Origin: an uncultured Lentisphaeraceae bacterium
Lineage (GTDB): Bacteria > Verrucomicrobiota > Kiritimatiellia > RFP12 > DVOR01
Reading direction: 5' to 3'
NCBI GenBank assembly: GCA_949288955.1
Contig: CASEMS010000012.1
Span: forward strand, 1 to 37,632
Length of the DNA stretch: 37,632 nucleotides
Shown here: positions 36,536 through 37,632 of the stretch, piece after piece
Position numbering within the stretch: the stretch's first letter is position 1
Layout of the letters: every line of letters starts with the position of its first letter
The notes under the pieces: model-generated
Seen by the model: only the letters and a program-made list of their open reading frames with translations
Told to the model about the DNA's origin: nothing
The model's database searches: none
Position numbers and translations under genes: made by a program

Positions 36536-37632
36536 ATGTTGGTGCGGCTGGCAGTGCGGAATCTGGCGGTGGTCGAGGCGGCGGAGGCGTGCTTCGGCCC
36601 GGGGCTGAACGTCATCACGGGCGAGACGGGCGCGGGCAAGTCCGTGCTGATGGGGGCGTTGCACCTGATCCTGGGGGAACGCGCGGACCGCTCGGCCATC
36701 CGCACGGGGGCGGACGAGGCGTCGGTCTCCGCGACCTACGAGCTGGCCGACCCGCGTGCGGTGGACGCGGCGTTGCGCGACGCGGGGGTGCCGGAGTGCG
36801 AGGAGGGGACGCTCATCCTGCGGCGCACCGTCGCGGCGAACGGCTCGGGGCGCATCCGCGTGAACGACGCGCCGGCGACGGCGGCGCTCCTGCGGCGTCT
36901 GGCGCCGCTCCTGACGGACATCCACGGCCCGAACGACAACCTCTCGCTCTTGGACGAGGGCTTCCAGCTGCGTCTGCTGACGGCCTACGCGGGGGCGGGG
37001 CGCGAGGCGGCGGAGTACGCGGCGCGGTGGGAGGCGTGGCTCTCGGCCCGGGCGCGTCTGCGCGAGGCGGAGGGGGAGCCGGGGGCGCGGGCGGCGGAGG
37101 CGGAGCGCCTGGCCCATGAGGTGGGGGAGATCCGCCAGGTGAACCCGACCGAGGAGGATGGGGAGCCGTTGGCGGAGCGGCACCGGGCGGCGGCGAACGC
37201 GGGGGAGATCCTGACCTTGGGCAACGCGCTGACGGCGGGGCTGACGGACGGCGAGAACACGATCGCGGAGCAGCTGATGGAGCAGCGGCGCGCCTTGCGG
37301 GCCTTGGAGGGGCTGCTGCCGGAGGCGGCGGGGTGGGGGGAGGAATTGGAGGGGGCGCAGGTGCAGCTTCAGGAGCTGTCGCGCTCGATCGCGGAACGGC
37401 TGTCGCAGGTGGAGGCGGACCCGGAGGAGATGGAGCGGCTGGAGGCGCGGCTGGGGCAGATCCAGCGCCTGCGCCGGAAGTATGGCCCGACGTTGGAGGA
37501 TGTGCTGACGCATTGGCGGGAGGCGGAGGCGCGCCTGCGGGCGTTGGACGACGCGGAGGGCGCCATCGAGGGCCTGCGGCGAAGGGTGGCCGAGGCCGAG
37601 GCGGCGTTGCGCCGGGCGGGGGAGGCGCTGCG
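36536..37632 (+). CDS. recN: DNA repair ATPase RecN (cut by window edge)
   Basis: The first 365 codons of RecN, an SMC-like ATPase in double-strand break repair. MLVRLAVRNLAVVEAAEACF and Walker A ITGETGAGKS (about 31-40) are canonical, followed by LHLILGERADRSAIRTGADEASVSA. DIHGPNDNLSLL near 122-133 corresponds to the usual DIHGQHEHQSLL. A long coiled coil with many Glu/Arg/Ala runs from about 150 to the edge. Walker B and the C-terminal head lie beyond the window. The frame is open to the last base. Start 36536 fits both the family and the promoter. Confidence 0.95.
   Translation, partial: MLVRLAVRNLAVVEAAEACFGPGLNVITGETGAGKSVLMGALHLILGERADRSAIRTGADEASVSATYELADPRAVDAALRDAGVPECEEGTLILRRTVAANGSGRIRVNDAPATAALLRRLAPLLTDIHGPNDNLSLLDEGFQLRLLTAYAGAGREAAEYAARWEAWLSARARLREAEGEPGARAAEAERLAHEVGEIRQVNPTEEDGEPLAERHRAAANAGEILTLGNALTAGLTDGENTIAEQLMEQRRALRALEGLLPEAAGWGEELEGAQVQLQELSRSIAERLSQVEADPEEMERLEARLGQIQRLRRKYGPTLEDVLTHWREAEARLRALDDAEGAIEGLRRRVAEAEAALRRAGEAL

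Overview
The window looks like chromosomal DNA of a high-G+C bacterium, most likely from the Verrucomicrobiota/Kiritimatiellota (PVC) side of the tree. This placement is an inference. It rests on a PEP-CTERM surface protein, a fused SecDF, very G+C-rich third codon positions and arrays of intergenic repeats. No rRNA or other decisive marker is present. Almost all genes are intact; only recN is cut by the right edge.

Layout, left to right. (1) 178-5236, plus strand: leuS; a two-gene ATPase + TOPRIM-like (DUF3226) module that is visibly less G+C-rich than its surroundings and resembles ATPase/TOPRIM phage-defence pairs; then a YjaB-like acetyltransferase with a folded 5' leader. (2) 5250-7499, minus: priA. 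(3) 7792-14907, minus: rpsP-trmD-rplS (no rimM), a minimal phosphoglycosyl transferase and three consecutive secreted two-lobed aspartic-protease-like proteins, then a CPBP intramembrane protease and an ankyrin lipoprotein. A second promoter lies in front of the middle protease gene. (4) 15142-17261, plus: two tandem secreted metzincin-type metallopeptidases. (5) 17326-17560, minus: tRNA-Phe, tRNA-Glu, tRNA-Phe. (6) 17760-18449, plus: a PEP-CTERM protein whose promoter spacer carries an 11-G tract. (7) 18529-22131, minus: hrpA. (8) 22132-22968: a repeat-rich divergent intergenic region. (9) 22969-27977, plus: a PflX-type radical SAM protein, yebC, yajC, secDF and tRNA-Ser. (10) 28016-28508: a second large repeat region. 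(11) 28509-32346, plus: PTS-EIIA/CBS protein, ClC channel, Methyltransferase_32 protein. (12) 32398-35227, minus: serS-def-DUF4381-like operon. (13) 35281-36489: an intact ISAs1-type insertion sequence with a perfect 10-bp target duplication. (14) 36536 to the edge: recN.

Cross-cutting signals. Many genes start just after an extended -10 promoter of the form TGS-TAnnnT. For priA, hrpA, the radical SAM gene, the ATPase, the first metallopeptidase and recN, the -10 box lies only 6-10 nt from the start codon, which predicts leaderless mRNAs. Three intergenic arrays share one 22-bp repeat kept in exact 22-bp register (3, 8 and 7 units). Two of them also carry a 9-bp repeat on the same side of the array. 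This composite repeat, the phase-variable-looking PEP-CTERM promoter, the ATPase/TOPRIM pair and the triple two-lobed aspartic protease array are the most unusual things here.
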